Assembly (NCBI GenBank): GCA_009774245.1
Contig: VSNM01000029.1
Location: 1-64,000, forward strand
Direction: 5' to 3'
Length of the DNA: 64,000 nt
Origin: Lachnospiraceae bacterium
GTDB taxonomy: Bacteria > Bacillota > Clostridia > Lachnospirales > Lachnospiraceae
Positions within the stretch are counted from its first letter, which is position 1; every line of letters begins with the position of its first letter. A program made the position numbers and the translations under genes. The notes under the pieces are model-generated. The model saw only the letters and a program-made list of their open reading frames with translations. It was not told the DNA's origin and did not search any database. This document shows, one piece after another, positions 37,623 through 46,237 of the stretch.

Positions 37623-39437
37623 ATGGATAGGAATACAATCGTAAATATAGGGGGACAGCGGTTTGATCGAATAAGGGAGCAGGGAGCTTTTTACATTGAC
37701 AAAACGGGCTTTATCAAAGAATGGTGGGAAAGTGGCTCGGATGTGACGCTCATAACGCGTCCGCGCAGGTTTGGCAAGACGTTAAATATGAGTATGATAG
37801 AGTGTTTTTTCTCTAACCAATATGTAGACAGGGGCGATCTGTTTGACGGACTTTTGATATGGAAGGATGAAAAATACAGACGACTGCAGGGAACATATCC
37901 GGTCATATCGTTAAGTTTTGCGGGAATCAAGACGCGTACTGCAAAAGGACTTAAAAAATCCTTTAAAGGGATTATAACAGACACATGCAGACTATATCAA
38001 AATCTCATGGTGGGGAATACTGTGTCTTATGATGCGGACAGGGCATATTTTGAATCTATCAATGATAATATGTCTGATGAATCGGCGGCAGCCATAAAAC
38101 GTCTATGTGGGTGTATGGAAAGACGTTATGGCAAAAAGCCCATAATACTGCTTGATGAGTATGATACTCCCATGCAAGAATCATGGCTGGGCGGCTATTG
38201 GGATGAGGCGGTCGGCTTTTTCGGAAGTTTCTTTGACATGACATTCAAGACAAACCCACACCTTTATCGGGGCATCATTACCGGTATAACAAAAGTTTCC
38301 AAAGAAAGTATTTTTTCCGATTTAAATAATCTGAAAGTGGTTACGACGACCTCTGATCAATATGCGGCAGCATTCGGGTTCACGGAAGAAGAAGTTTTCA
38401 GGGCGCTTGATGATACGGGGTTAGGCGATAAAAAACAAGGGGTGAAACAGTGGTATGACGGATTTACATTCGGAAAATGTACAGATATTTATAATCCATG
38501 GTCAATCGCGTCGTTTATAGAGGAAGGCGGTAAATATCGGACTTTCTGGTCAAATACCAGCGGCAATGAACTTATAAATTCCTTGATCCAGCAGGGAAAC
38601 ACCGAGATCAAGCAGACCATGGAGGAGCTTTTAAATGATAAAAGCTTTGAGACGGTCATAGATGAGCAGATTGCATTCAGCGAGCTTGATAAAAGCGCAG
38701 ATGCAGTATGGAGCCTGTTGCTTGCGACAGGATACCTGAAAGTATCAGGGACAAGGGGAGCGGTTGATGACGAGGATGATGTTTTTTACACATTAACACT
38801 GACGAATCTTGAAGTGAAGAAAATGTTTACAAGGATGGTAAGAAATTGGTTTGGATATGGCGACACAAAAGTATATTATAATGAGTTCATCAATGCACTG
38901 TTAAGTGACAATATTCGGAAAATGAACACATTTATGAACAAAGTTGCGCTGAATACATTCAGTTCATTTGACAGCGGAAATCATCCGTCTGATGAAACAC
39001 AGCCGGAACGGTTAGTCTCATGCTGCGACCGTATGGGAGCAGCTAATGGCTCAAGTTTGTGCTTTGGCACAAACTTGCAAAGCGAAGCGGATGCTTCGCG
39101 ATTTTATCATGGGTTCGTGCTGGGCATGGTGATAAACCTGGCGGGTAGATATAAAATCCGTTCCAATCGTGAAAGAGGCAAATACGAGCCTTGCTCGTAT
39201 GGGCGTTATGATGTGATGATAGAACCACTGGACAAAATGGACAAGGCATTTATATTCGAGTTCAAGGTCATGACAGCGGATGACGACGAGCAGACGCTTG
39301 AAGATACCATAGTAAACGCCCATAAACAGATCGAAGAAAAAAAGTATGAGGCTGAACTGATCTCGGAAGGGTTTTCCCCTACGCAGATCAGAAAATACGG
39401 ATTCGCGTTTAAGGGAAAGGAATGCCTGATCGGGTAA
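37623..39437 (+). CDS. AAA-ATPase-like plus PD-(D/E)XK nuclease-like protein (DUF1703 type)
   Basis: Residues 10-330 form the AAA-ATPase-like domain: YIDKTGFIKEWW, a P-loop-like TRPRRFGKTLNMSM, LLDEYDTPM as Walker B. The C-terminal PD-(D/E)XK region has RFYHGFVLG, YGRYDVMIEPLD and FIFEFKV (catalytic D..ExK). These proteins are numerous paralogues in gut anaerobes and of unknown role. ATG 37623 is chosen with AAGGGTG upstream; ATG 37605 is an alternative. About 30 extra residues before RFYHGF and eight before YGRYDV come from inserted palindromes. Confidence 0.85.
   Translation: MDRNTIVNIGGQRFDRIREQGAFYIDKTGFIKEWWESGSDVTLITRPRRFGKTLNMSMIECFFSNQYVDRGDLFDGLLIWKDEKYRRLQGTYPVISLSFAGIKTRTAKGLKKSFKGIITDTCRLYQNLMVGNTVSYDADRAYFESINDNMSDESAAAIKRLCGCMERRYGKKPIILLDEYDTPMQESWLGGYWDEAVGFFGSFFDMTFKTNPHLYRGIITGITKVSKESIFSDLNNLKVVTTTSDQYAAAFGFTEEEVFRALDDTGLGDKKQGVKQWYDGFTFGKCTDIYNPWSIASFIEEGGKYRTFWSNTSGNELINSLIQQGNTEIKQTMEELLNDKSFETVIDEQIAFSELDKSADAVWSLLLATGYLKVSGTRGAVDDEDDVFYTLTLTNLEVKKMFTRMVRNWFGYGDTKVYYNEFINALLSDNIRKMNTFMNKVALNTFSSFDSGNHPSDETQPERLVSCCDRMGAANGSSLCFGTNLQSEADASRFYHGFVLGMVINLAGRYKIRSNRERGKYEPCSYGRYDVMIEPLDKMDKAFIFEFKVMTADDDEQTLEDTIVNAHKQIEEKKYEAELISEGFSPTQIRKYGFAFKGKECLIG
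39052..39099 (+). repeat. two in-frame palindromes inserted in the nuclease-like gene
   Basis: CAAGTTTGTGC-tttg-GCACAAACTTG (39052-39077) and GCGAAGC-ggat-GCTTCGC (39082-39099) are perfect hairpins side by side. They encode SLCFGTNLQSEADAS, residues not expected in this protein family. Confidence 0.8.
39182..39200 (+). repeat. third in-frame palindrome in the nuclease-like gene
   Basis: ATACGAGC-ctt-GCTCGTAT is an 8-bp perfect hairpin encoding part of KYEPCSYG, just before the conserved GRYDVM. Confidence 0.75.
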
Positions 39438-39488
39438 GCTTATACTGGCAGTCAAAAAGTATATTATGCACAGGGGTGCGTATGGAAA

Positions 39489-40448
39489 TTAAAGACAGAG
39501 TACCTGACCAGAGGCATCGATGATATAAAGCTGCCCGTCACCGGCGATGGAGTAGGAGAGCAGATTCTCACAGGGGATTTCAATGCCTGGAGCCCAGTGT
39601 CCGCCGCCATCAAGGGTGGTAAATAATTGAAAGGCAGTCTGTTCACCCACTATTTTCAGCAGGATTATGCCATTTTCATTGTCGTCAGTATGAGTGCGGC
39701 CAAAAACGGGCGCGTATCCGTCCACATAGTTTACGTCCGCTGTTCTGGGAAAGATGTCAACGCTTGCCCAGGTCTTTGCCCGATCTGACGACTGATACAG
39801 ATAGCTGTCAATCCCGTGGTAAGTGACGGCGATGTAGAGGTTGTCCTCACTGACAGCAGTGATTCCCTGCGGATATCCGGTGATTGTGCCGGACAGGTCT
39901 GCTGTGAAGGAGAAGGATGCCCCGCCGTCATCAGTAGAAAACAGGAGTTTGGTCATCAGCCCCGCAGCCGGGGTGGAGCAGCACAGGAGATATCCATGCT
40001 GTTTGTCGGAGAAGCCAAGAAAGAGACTTCCTGCGTCACAGAAGTCTGAGTAGTCCGCAAAGTCGATCTGCGTCTGCTGCCAGCTCGCGCCACTGTCGCT
40101 CGTGCGATCGACGATCAGCTGATTGTCGCTAAGTGAAAAAAGAGCTGTATATGCCGTCCGGCTGTCGAGAAAAGCGGCGCTGACAAAGCGGTCAAAGGAG
40201 GCGGTTTCATAGCTTTTGAGCGTCTTAAAATTTTCAATACCATTTGTTGTAAAGAGAATTTCATTTTCCAGCGACAGCCCCCACCCGGTCTGTTCGTCGA
40301 GCATTGTAAGCTGCCTTAGTGGATAAGGGCATGAGACAGAACGGGGTTCACTGCTGTTGCAGGATACGAGATGCAAAGCGCATATAAGTGCCAACAGGAG
40401 ACACACAAGTTTTTTGAATATTTTTTTCAATTCTTTTTTCGATGTCAT
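39489..40448 (-). CDS. lipoprotein with sialidase/BNR-like beta-propeller
   Basis: A signal peptide with lipobox (ALHLVSC) is followed by about 290 residues with BNR-type repeats: TSDSGASWQQT, STDDGGASFSF, SSDRAKTWASVD and TTLDGGGHWAPG, the SxDxGxxW pattern of beta-propellers such as photosystem assembly factors and sialidases. The catalytic residues of a sialidase are not recognisable, so a binding or scaffold role outside the membrane is more likely. Confidence 0.82.
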   Translation of the reverse strand: MTSKKELKKIFKKLVCLLLALICALHLVSCNSSEPRSVSCPYPLRQLTMLDEQTGWGLSLENEILFTTNGIENFKTLKSYETASFDRFVSAAFLDSRTAYTALFSLSDNQLIVDRTSDSGASWQQTQIDFADYSDFCDAGSLFLGFSDKQHGYLLCCSTPAAGLMTKLLFSTDDGGASFSFTADLSGTITGYPQGITAVSEDNLYIAVTYHGIDSYLYQSSDRAKTWASVDIFPRTADVNYVDGYAPVFGRTHTDDNENGIILLKIVGEQTAFQLFTTLDGGGHWAPGIEIPCENLLSYSIAGDGQLYIIDASGQVLCL

Positions 40449-40656
40449 TGATATCGCCAGTCCTTTCGTGTCTGAATAGTATTTCCTAATATTTTACAGG
40501 CGGCATGCATCATAGTTGTATCAAAACTGCATCAGAATTGCATCGGAATTTGTCATATAAAGAAAAATCATAACGATACAAAATGTTTTGATATTGCGAT
40601 TCATCATTGCTGAAAGTTGAATTGTGTGTTACGATATCAATGTGGAGGGAATTGTT

Positions 40657-42057
40657 ATGATGAACCGGTCAGTTAGAGTTGTAAGTATAACAATAGAGAA
40701 TTTTAAAAATGTAAAGAAGGGTAACATAAATCTTGAAAATAAGAGAAAGGATTACAAAGCCAGTATCGTGGGTATTTATGGGCAGAATGGTTCGGGCAAG
40801 ACGGCTCTGATTGATGCGGTAGATTTGCTGAAATATGTGCTGTGTGGTCATAAGATACCAGCGAAGTATGCGGATTATGTGAATATCGAGACAGATCACG
40901 CGAAATTGTGCTATCAGTTTCGGATGAAATGTGATGAAGGGATTTTTGATGTCTGGTATCAATTTTGTTTAAAAAGGGCGGCGGATGATACAGAACCGAA
41001 CATACAGGAGGATTCTGCATCTGCGGGAACGAGGGCAGAGATTTTTGATGAGGTGCTTTCGTATGCTTTTGCATCGCCGAGTGAAAAGTGCAGAAAAAGT
41101 TCCCTGATTGATGTCAGGGAAGGGGAAGTCTTTGTTCCCAGAGCAAAACTGGTCGAACTGGTTGGGGAGAAAGCAGATATAACGGATCTGCTCGTGATCA
41201 AGAAACTGGTGCGGGCGACTTCACGCGCGTTTGTTTTTTCGTGGGATATGATCAATATATTTCGGAAAAATTGTAAGAACGAGCGATATATGGCGGTTAT
41301 CGAAGGGCTTAGGACTTTTGGAGTGACAGAACTGTTTGTAGTGAATACGGAGAATACAGGACTGATCAGTATGAATACGCTTCCGCTGGCATTTAAGTAT
41401 AAGGAAAAACAATTAATCAAGTACGGCAGTCTCATGCTTCCCTTAAATACACCCGCGCAGGTTCCGGAGCAGTCCATGGAGATTGTGCGAAAAGTGATTG
41501 ACAATATGAATATTGTCCTGACACAGATCGTTCCGGGACTGACGATCAATATCTATGATTTGGGGGCGACAGTATTTGCGGATGGCAGACCGGGAAGAAT
41601 TGTGCAGTTGATGTCGCAAAAGGATGGCAGGGAAATTCCGTTTCAGTATGAATCGGAAGGAATCAAAAAGATTGTTTCCATATTACAACTCCTGATTGTG
41701 GTCTATAACAACCCATCGATTACAGTGGCAGTCGATGAGCTTGACGCGGGGATTTTTGAATATCTGTTAGGCGAAATATTAAATATCATTTCGGAAAAGG
41801 GTAAGGGACAGCTGATTTTTACGTCACATAATTTAAGGCCATTGGAAACGCTCGACAAGGGATTTATAGCATTTACGACGACGAACCCGGAAAACCGGTA
41901 TATCCGGTTGACAAATGTAAAAGAAAATAATAATCTCAGAGATTTTTATTATAGGGATATCGTTCTTGGAGAGCAGAGTGAGCCGGTCTATCAGTCCACC
42001 AATAATTTTGAGATCGCTCTGGCATTCAGGGAGGCGGGTGAAGGTTTTGGCTCGTAG
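40657..42057 (+). CDS. AAA ATPase, first gene of a candidate ATPase-TOPRIM defence pair
   Basis: A 466-residue ABC/SMC-type ATPase: the opening IENFKNVKKGNI, Walker A GIYGQNGSGKTALIDA, a long inserted helical region, ESEGIKKIVSILQLL (signature region), Walker B VAVDELDAGIFEYLL and the switch LIFTSHNLRPLE. ATG 40657 has GGAGGG upstream. It overlaps the TOPRIM-like gene by 20 bases. OLD, AbiL and PARIS (AriA) ATPases have this build and work with a nuclease partner; which of these it is closest to cannot be settled by eye. Confidence 0.85.
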   Translation: MMNRSVRVVSITIENFKNVKKGNINLENKRKDYKASIVGIYGQNGSGKTALIDAVDLLKYVLCGHKIPAKYADYVNIETDHAKLCYQFRMKCDEGIFDVWYQFCLKRAADDTEPNIQEDSASAGTRAEIFDEVLSYAFASPSEKCRKSSLIDVREGEVFVPRAKLVELVGEKADITDLLVIKKLVRATSRAFVFSWDMINIFRKNCKNERYMAVIEGLRTFGVTELFVVNTENTGLISMNTLPLAFKYKEKQLIKYGSLMLPLNTPAQVPEQSMEIVRKVIDNMNIVLTQIVPGLTINIYDLGATVFADGRPGRIVQLMSQKDGREIPFQYESEGIKKIVSILQLLIVVYNNPSITVAVDELDAGIFEYLLGEILNIISEKGKGQLIFTSHNLRPLETLDKGFIAFTTTNPENRYIRLTNVKENNNLRDFYYRDIVLGEQSEPVYQSTNNFEIALAFREAGEGFGS

Positions 42058-42757
42058 GAAGATTGTATTTGTGATCGTAGAAGGCGCTTCTGATGACACG
42101 GCTCTGGGTGTGGCATTGAATCAGGTGTTTGACAAAGATATGGTATATATTCATATCGTACATGGAGATATCACTACCAAAGCAGGTGTTACTCCCTTGA
42201 ATATTGTTTCAAGGATTGGGGATATGATCAGAGGATATGCAAGAGCCTGGCATTATAAGCCAAGTGATTTTAAACAGATTCTCCACATTGTTGATACGGA
42301 CGGTGTATATATTCCTGACACGAATGTCATTGTAGAAGAAAATGCGGGGGAAGTCGTATATGAATCAGATGGAATACACACTTCCAATGCAGATGGTATT
42401 ATAGCCAGAAATAATGCGAAGCGGGAAAATCTTTATCGGTTGAGGGCTAACGGGGTTATATGGGGTGTGCCGTACAGGGTGTATTATATGTCGTGTAATC
42501 TGGATCATGTGCTTTACGATAAGCGTAACAGTACAGATGATGAAAAGGAAAGGAATGCCTACAGTTTTGCAAAGAGATATAAGGGAGACAGGGAGGGGTT
42601 CGTTGAGTTTATCTGCAATTCGGATTTTTCTGTGGGAGGTGATTTTAAGGAGTCCTGGAAACACATAGAAACAGGGTTAAATTCATTGGAACGATATACG
42701 AATCTTTGTCTGTGCATCAGCGAGGAAATATTGGCGCATGGCGTGCAAGGTGAGTAG
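42038..42757 (+). CDS. TOPRIM-like nuclease candidate paired with the ATPase
   Basis: A 239-residue protein with the TOPRIM signature: VFVIVEGASDDTAL near the N terminus (catalytic Glu) and ILHIVDTDGVYIPD about 75 residues later (DxD). The rest, including YRVYYMSCNLDHVLY and the Lys/Arg-rich RYKGDREGFVEF, is unfamiliar. GTG 42038 is chosen for GGGAGG upstream, in overlap with the ATPase gene. In OLD/PARIS-type systems the TOPRIM protein cleaves nucleic acid once released by the ATPase; the same role is inferred here. Confidence 0.72.
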   Translation: MKVLARRKIVFVIVEGASDDTALGVALNQVFDKDMVYIHIVHGDITTKAGVTPLNIVSRIGDMIRGYARAWHYKPSDFKQILHIVDTDGVYIPDTNVIVEENAGEVVYESDGIHTSNADGIIARNNAKRENLYRLRANGVIWGVPYRVYYMSCNLDHVLYDKRNSTDDEKERNAYSFAKRYKGDREGFVEFICNSDFSVGGDFKESWKHIETGLNSLERYTNLCLCISEEILAHGVQGE

Positions 42758-42780
42758 GGAAAAGTATCATTTCCCTACTC
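42752..42780 (+). terminator. hairpin between convergent genes
   Basis: GAGTAGGGAAA and TTTCCCTACTC form an 11-bp perfect stem around seven bases, overlapping the stops of the TOPRIM-like gene and the minus-strand XRE gene. No T run follows, so termination is only likely by position. Confidence 0.5.
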
Positions 42781-43326
42781 ATATCCTCTCTCGATACGAA
42801 TCCAGTAATTGTCCTCTGCCATTCGTCCCTCTGTTTTTTCTATGATCAAAAATGGATCATAAAATGGAAGGCCGAGGTCTGCCAGGATCAGTTTCATTTT
42901 ATCCCGCGTCCTCGGAAAGCACCTCGATTCGAGAAACGCCTCGTATTCCTCAAAGGTCGGGCGGTCATTGATCCCAAAGGCACGGGAGATATAGTCGGTG
43001 GTGTAATTGTGGACTTTGACTTTCCGAAGCCGCTCGTCCACATCAATGATGGTGCAGACTTCGTTGTCACGCATATACCAGAGCCGCAGCGGATAGGGAT
43101 TTTCGGGAATGACCATGTTCTCAACGATTTGCGGATATTCATTAAAAATCCTGACCAGTGTGACGATCGGGCCGGTGATCGCTTCTATGGCGGATTCCCA
43201 TTGGTCGATCGTCTCGACAGATACATTTGCCAGGCTGGCAAGCTCCGCCTGTGTCAATCCGAGCCGTTTTCTCATGGATCGGATCGTTTTGCCATATATT
43301 TCATTGGAAACTGCATATGCTGTCAT
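42775..43326 (-). CDS. XRE-family regulator with an unassigned C-terminal domain
   Basis: Residues 10-65 are a Cro/C1 helix-turn-helix (MRKRLGLTQAELASLANVSV then ETIDQWESA). The remaining 115 residues contain TFEEYEAFLESRCFPRTRD and IIEKTEGRMAEDNYWIRIE, a conserved-looking domain I cannot name; its R..PKTR-like wording recalls antitoxin or HipA-linked proteins. It converges on the ATPase-TOPRIM pair and might regulate it. Confidence 0.78.
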   Translation of the reverse strand: MTAYAVSNEIYGKTIRSMRKRLGLTQAELASLANVSVETIDQWESAIEAITGPIVTLVRIFNEYPQIVENMVIPENPYPLRLWYMRDNEVCTIIDVDERLRKVKVHNYTTDYISRAFGINDRPTFEEYEAFLESRCFPRTRDKMKLILADLGLPFYDPFLIIEKTEGRMAEDNYWIRIERGYE

Positions 43327-43393
43327 CGTTCATCACCTCACCGCTATTATACCCTTAAAATAAGGAGCTGTAAAGCAATAGCGCGGGTGTACA

Positions 43394-43870
43394 CTACAGA
43401 TTTTTTCCCTGTATTTTGGCAAAAATTTTCTTTGCGGTAAAGACTGCGTTCAGCACCTTTGGAAAGCCTACATAGGGAATGCACTGTATAAATGTCTCAA
43501 TGATTTTTTCTGGGGAAATGCCGACATTGAGGGAGCCGTTGATGTGGACTTCCAACTGCGCTTCGCAGCCGCCAGCGGTGAGCAGGCTGGTGATTGTGAT
43601 CATTTCCCGCTCCTGCAGTGTCAGGTTTTTTCTGGTGTAGATGTCCCCGAAGGCAAACTCGATGATTTGTCTGCCGATGTCCGGCGCGATATCCTCGAGC
43701 GACCGGATGACATTTTCCCCGCCTGTCCCGTCGATCTGGCGCAGCATTTCTAAACCTGATTCGTAGCGTTCTGATTCGTAGTGCCCTGATTCGCTATGTT
43801 TTGATTGGTAGCGTCCTGATTCGCAATGTTCTGATTCGTAGCGCTCTGATTCGCAATGTGTTTGTTTCAT
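43394..43870 (-). CDS. carboxymuconolactone decarboxylase-family protein with a repeat N terminus
   Basis: Residues 60-150 match the CMD/AhpD-like fold (ITITSLLTAGGCEAQLEVHI then NGSLNVGISPEKIIETFIQC). The usual AhpD CxxC is absent, with a single Cys in GGCEAQ. The first 38 residues are a pentapeptide repeat (ES-x-x-Y/C/S) made by seven 15-bp units and are unlike the family. It is divergent from a MerR regulator, a frequent arrangement for CMD genes. Confidence 0.85.
   Translation of the reverse strand: MKQTHCESERYESEHCESGRYQSKHSESGHYESERYESGLEMLRQIDGTGGENVIRSLEDIAPDIGRQIIEFAFGDIYTRKNLTLQEREMITITSLLTAGGCEAQLEVHINGSLNVGISPEKIIETFIQCIPYVGFPKVLNAVFTAKKIFAKIQGKNL
43758..43860 (-). repeat. 15-bp coding minisatellite in the CMD-family gene
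   Basis: About seven 15-base units beginning GATTCG on the plus strand (such as GATTCGTAGCGTTCT and GATTCGCAATGTTCT) encode the repeating ESERY/ESEHC pentapeptide. The repeat covers nearly the whole N-terminal extension. Confidence 0.85.
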
Positions 43871-44010
43871 TTGATGATACCTCCTAATTGTGTTATAATA
43901 GGCTCTCGGATACTCTCCGTGTAAGGGAAATTCCGAGAAACAATGTTAAGGAACGAAAAAATTGTAACGGGGCGGCGTTGCTTGGATACCCCGCATAATG
44001 TGAGCTTATT

Positions 44011-44030
44011 ACTTGAACCATGGTTTAAGT
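44011..44030 (+). promoter_or_regulatory. palindromic operator for the MerR regulator
   Basis: ACTTGAACCATGGTTTAAGT is a 20-bp palindrome with a single mismatched pair, in the divergent region between the CMD gene and the MerR gene, as expected for a MerR-type operator within a promoter spacer. Confidence 0.65.
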
Positions 44031-44118
44031 CAAGAACTTTTTTTTAATATTAAAAATGGTCCGGAATGAACTTTGCAGATGACGCAGGATAAATCTTTTA
44101 GAAAAAAGGAGGTGCAAT

Positions 44119-44478
44119 ATGACAATCGGGGAGATTGCGGCAAAAACAAAACTGACAGAAAGCACGCTGCGCTATTATGAGAAAAAGGGATTGCTCAAAG
44201 TGGCGCGCGATCAGGGCGGCAGGCGTGATTATGTGGAGAGCGACATTGAGTGGATTCGATTCATACAGCGCCTCAAGGAGACCGGCATGCAGCTTGCGGA
44301 TATCAGGCGGTATGCGAAACTGCGCTACCAGGGCAAAAGCACAATGCCGGAGCGCATGGAAATGCTGCAAAGGCACAGGGAGTATGTGGCAGGGCAGCAG
44401 AGAAAATGGCAGGAGTACATGCAGAATTTGGATGATAAGATTGCATTTTATCAGGGGGCTATCGAGGAAAATTGTTGA
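44119..44478 (+). CDS. MerR-family transcriptional regulator
   Basis: A 119-residue MerR protein: MTIGEIAAKTKLTESTLRYY then EKKGLLKVARD (winged helix), followed by FIQRLKETGMQLADIRRYAK and a coiled dimerisation helix. No Cys cluster for metals. AAAAGGAGG precedes the ATG. It probably controls the divergent CMD gene and itself through the palindrome at 44011-44030. Confidence 0.88.
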   Translation: MTIGEIAAKTKLTESTLRYYEKKGLLKVARDQGGRRDYVESDIEWIRFIQRLKETGMQLADIRRYAKLRYQGKSTMPERMEMLQRHREYVAGQQRKWQEYMQNLDDKIAFYQGAIEENC

Positions 44479-44494
44479 AAAGGAGAGAGGTAAT

Positions 44495-44992
44495 ATGGAG
44501 AATACGAGCTGGGTGATGCCGACGCATATCGTTGCGGGGGCGGGAATTGTCATAAACGATAATGATGAAATTCTGATGGTAAAAACATACAACGCGGGCT
44601 GGGTATTTCCCGGGGGACAGGTGGAGGTCGGGGAAAATATTATCGATGCGGTGAAGCGGGAGATTATGGAGGAGACAGGCATTGAGGTGGAAGTCGGGGA
44701 ATTGTTTTGCATTTCCTCCAATACGCGAAAGCATCCCGGAACGAACGGGGTGAAGGAAGTGCCCACTAAGGTCATGCTGGACTTTATATGCAGGGCAAAA
44801 GGCGGGACGCCAAGACCGTCCGATGAAAATTCGGAATCCGCGTATGTCCCGAAAGAGAAAGCGCTGGAACTGATTCAGGCGCCAAACATTATAGAGCGGT
44901 ATAAGGCATATCTGAAGTATGCGGGCAGACCGGTTTATATGGAGTATGTCACAAAACCTGATTATGAATTGAAATTGAAACGACTGATTTAA
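44495..44992 (+). CDS. Nudix hydrolase
   Basis: A 165-residue protein with a full Nudix box (GGQVEVGENI then REIMEETGIEV). ATG 44495 has AAAGGAGAGAGG upstream; a longer frame overlapping merR is not used. It follows merR by 16 bases and may share its transcript. The C terminus (KALELIQAPNIIERYKAYLK) is ordinary. The substrate cannot be deduced. Confidence 0.85.
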   Translation: MENTSWVMPTHIVAGAGIVINDNDEILMVKTYNAGWVFPGGQVEVGENIIDAVKREIMEETGIEVEVGELFCISSNTRKHPGTNGVKEVPTKVMLDFICRAKGGTPRPSDENSESAYVPKEKALELIQAPNIIERYKAYLKYAGRPVYMEYVTKPDYELKLKRLI

Positions 44993-45108
44993 AAGATGTA
45001 AAAGATGGTGCAAATGAGCAGGTAATTGCTGTCCGGTTTCATGAATACGGATACCCAAAGGAACCAGGCAGCAATAGATGCGTGTAGGATATTTACGGAT
45101 TTAAGGAT

Positions 45109-45258
45109 CTGTAGAAAAATAACTGACACATCTTGACTTGTCTATTTCTCCGATAGCACAGCACAAAAAGCCTCGCCGTAGCCCGCTACGCCTACTTTTT
45201 TTGTACTGCACTCTCGAAGAAATATCCTGCGCAATCTGTATCACTTATTTTCCTACAG
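45109..45258 (+). repeat. 150-bp palindromic element
   Basis: The left half (from CTGTAGAAAAATAACTGACA) and the right half (ending TTATTTTCCTACAG) are imperfect inverted copies along their whole length, with a self-complementary centre (GTAGC-cc-GCTAC). The right end lies within the adjacent minus-strand gene and supplies its last codons and its TAA. Confidence 0.75.
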
Positions 45259-45970
45259 CTCCTAAGCAAATGACATCGATATATTCATTCATGCTTTTAA
45301 ATTTCTGATAATACAATGAATGGACATTCAATTCTATATCTATTTTCTGATTGAGCTCATTGACAGTATTTTCCAAAATCCTGGCGGCGTGGGAATCAAA
45401 CCCATTCACATTATAGTATGCCAGTGTGATATGTGGGGTAAAGGGATAATTTAACTTCTTTACGGAATCAAACATAGAGTATAATCCCATCAATCTGTGA
45501 TACGTGTCCTCGTCGGCAGGGAACAGCCCTAGAACTAAGCTTGTATCAACCATGTTAAATAGGTAGGTGCTTTTTAATCTGATCGATGTATTTGCCAGTT
45601 TTTGTATTGCTCCTGTTTGTTTCTGACGGATCACGTTGAGCTCATTTTCGAATACCTCTTCTGCCACATCGCGCAGAACCGGGGAATTGCCAAGGTCATG
45701 CAGCGTTACATGGAATGTATCGGGAACTAAGCGCTCACAAAAGCATTCCGGGGCAGACTGATACAATGTTTCCACAATTCTGGATAATGCTTCCTTCACT
45801 GCATCAGCTAATGCGAAAACAATCGTGTCTCCGTAAAAATTTTGAAAGGAATTGTCTTTATTGACCTTTAAGGAAATTGAAGGGTTTCCGTGAAAATAGC
45901 TGTCTCCGTAATGGATTTCCTTTTTTTCGAACGAATAAATTCGATCTAAAAATTCCTGGTATGTTTCCAT
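45245..45970 (-). CDS. 2H phosphoesterase (2'-5' RNA ligase-like)
   Basis: Two HxTx motifs, HVTLHDL and HITLAYY, about 110 residues apart define the 2H superfamily, which acts on cyclic phosphodiesters such as RNA 2',3'-cyclic ends. The protein has 241 residues. ATG 45970 has AGAGGAG upstream on the minus strand; the longer frame to 46099 has no ribosome site. The C terminus GAVGK and the stop are encoded by the palindromic element. Confidence 0.8.
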   Translation of the reverse strand: METYQEFLDRIYSFEKKEIHYGDSYFHGNPSISLKVNKDNSFQNFYGDTIVFALADAVKEALSRIVETLYQSAPECFCERLVPDTFHVTLHDLGNSPVLRDVAEEVFENELNVIRQKQTGAIQKLANTSIRLKSTYLFNMVDTSLVLGLFPADEDTYHRLMGLYSMFDSVKKLNYPFTPHITLAYYNVNGFDSHAARILENTVNELNQKIDIELNVHSLYYQKFKSMNEYIDVICLGAVGK

Positions 45971-46237
45971 GAGATCATCTCCTCTTACAAATTGGCTGGT
46001 CGTTGCGTGTGGCAATAAAGTACCGTGAACAATATGAATTATACTATAAAATATTGTGCGAGAACAAGGGGGAGGAAATAAAAAAGTGGATTCCTTCATT
46101 GCCGCGCAGGGTGTTTCGTGGTAAAATGTTTGTAGCCTTTATCCACTGAATATTGATGAAAAGGAACAGAGGGTATATACATGGAGTTGCGGATATCAGA
46201 CGGGAAAAAAGTGATAAATCGAGACGGGGGAAAGTGA

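Noticed and set aside
39489..40448. Active sialidase
   Set aside because: BNR-type repeats are visible, but the catalytic Arg triad and Asp/Tyr arrangement of sialidases could not be found.
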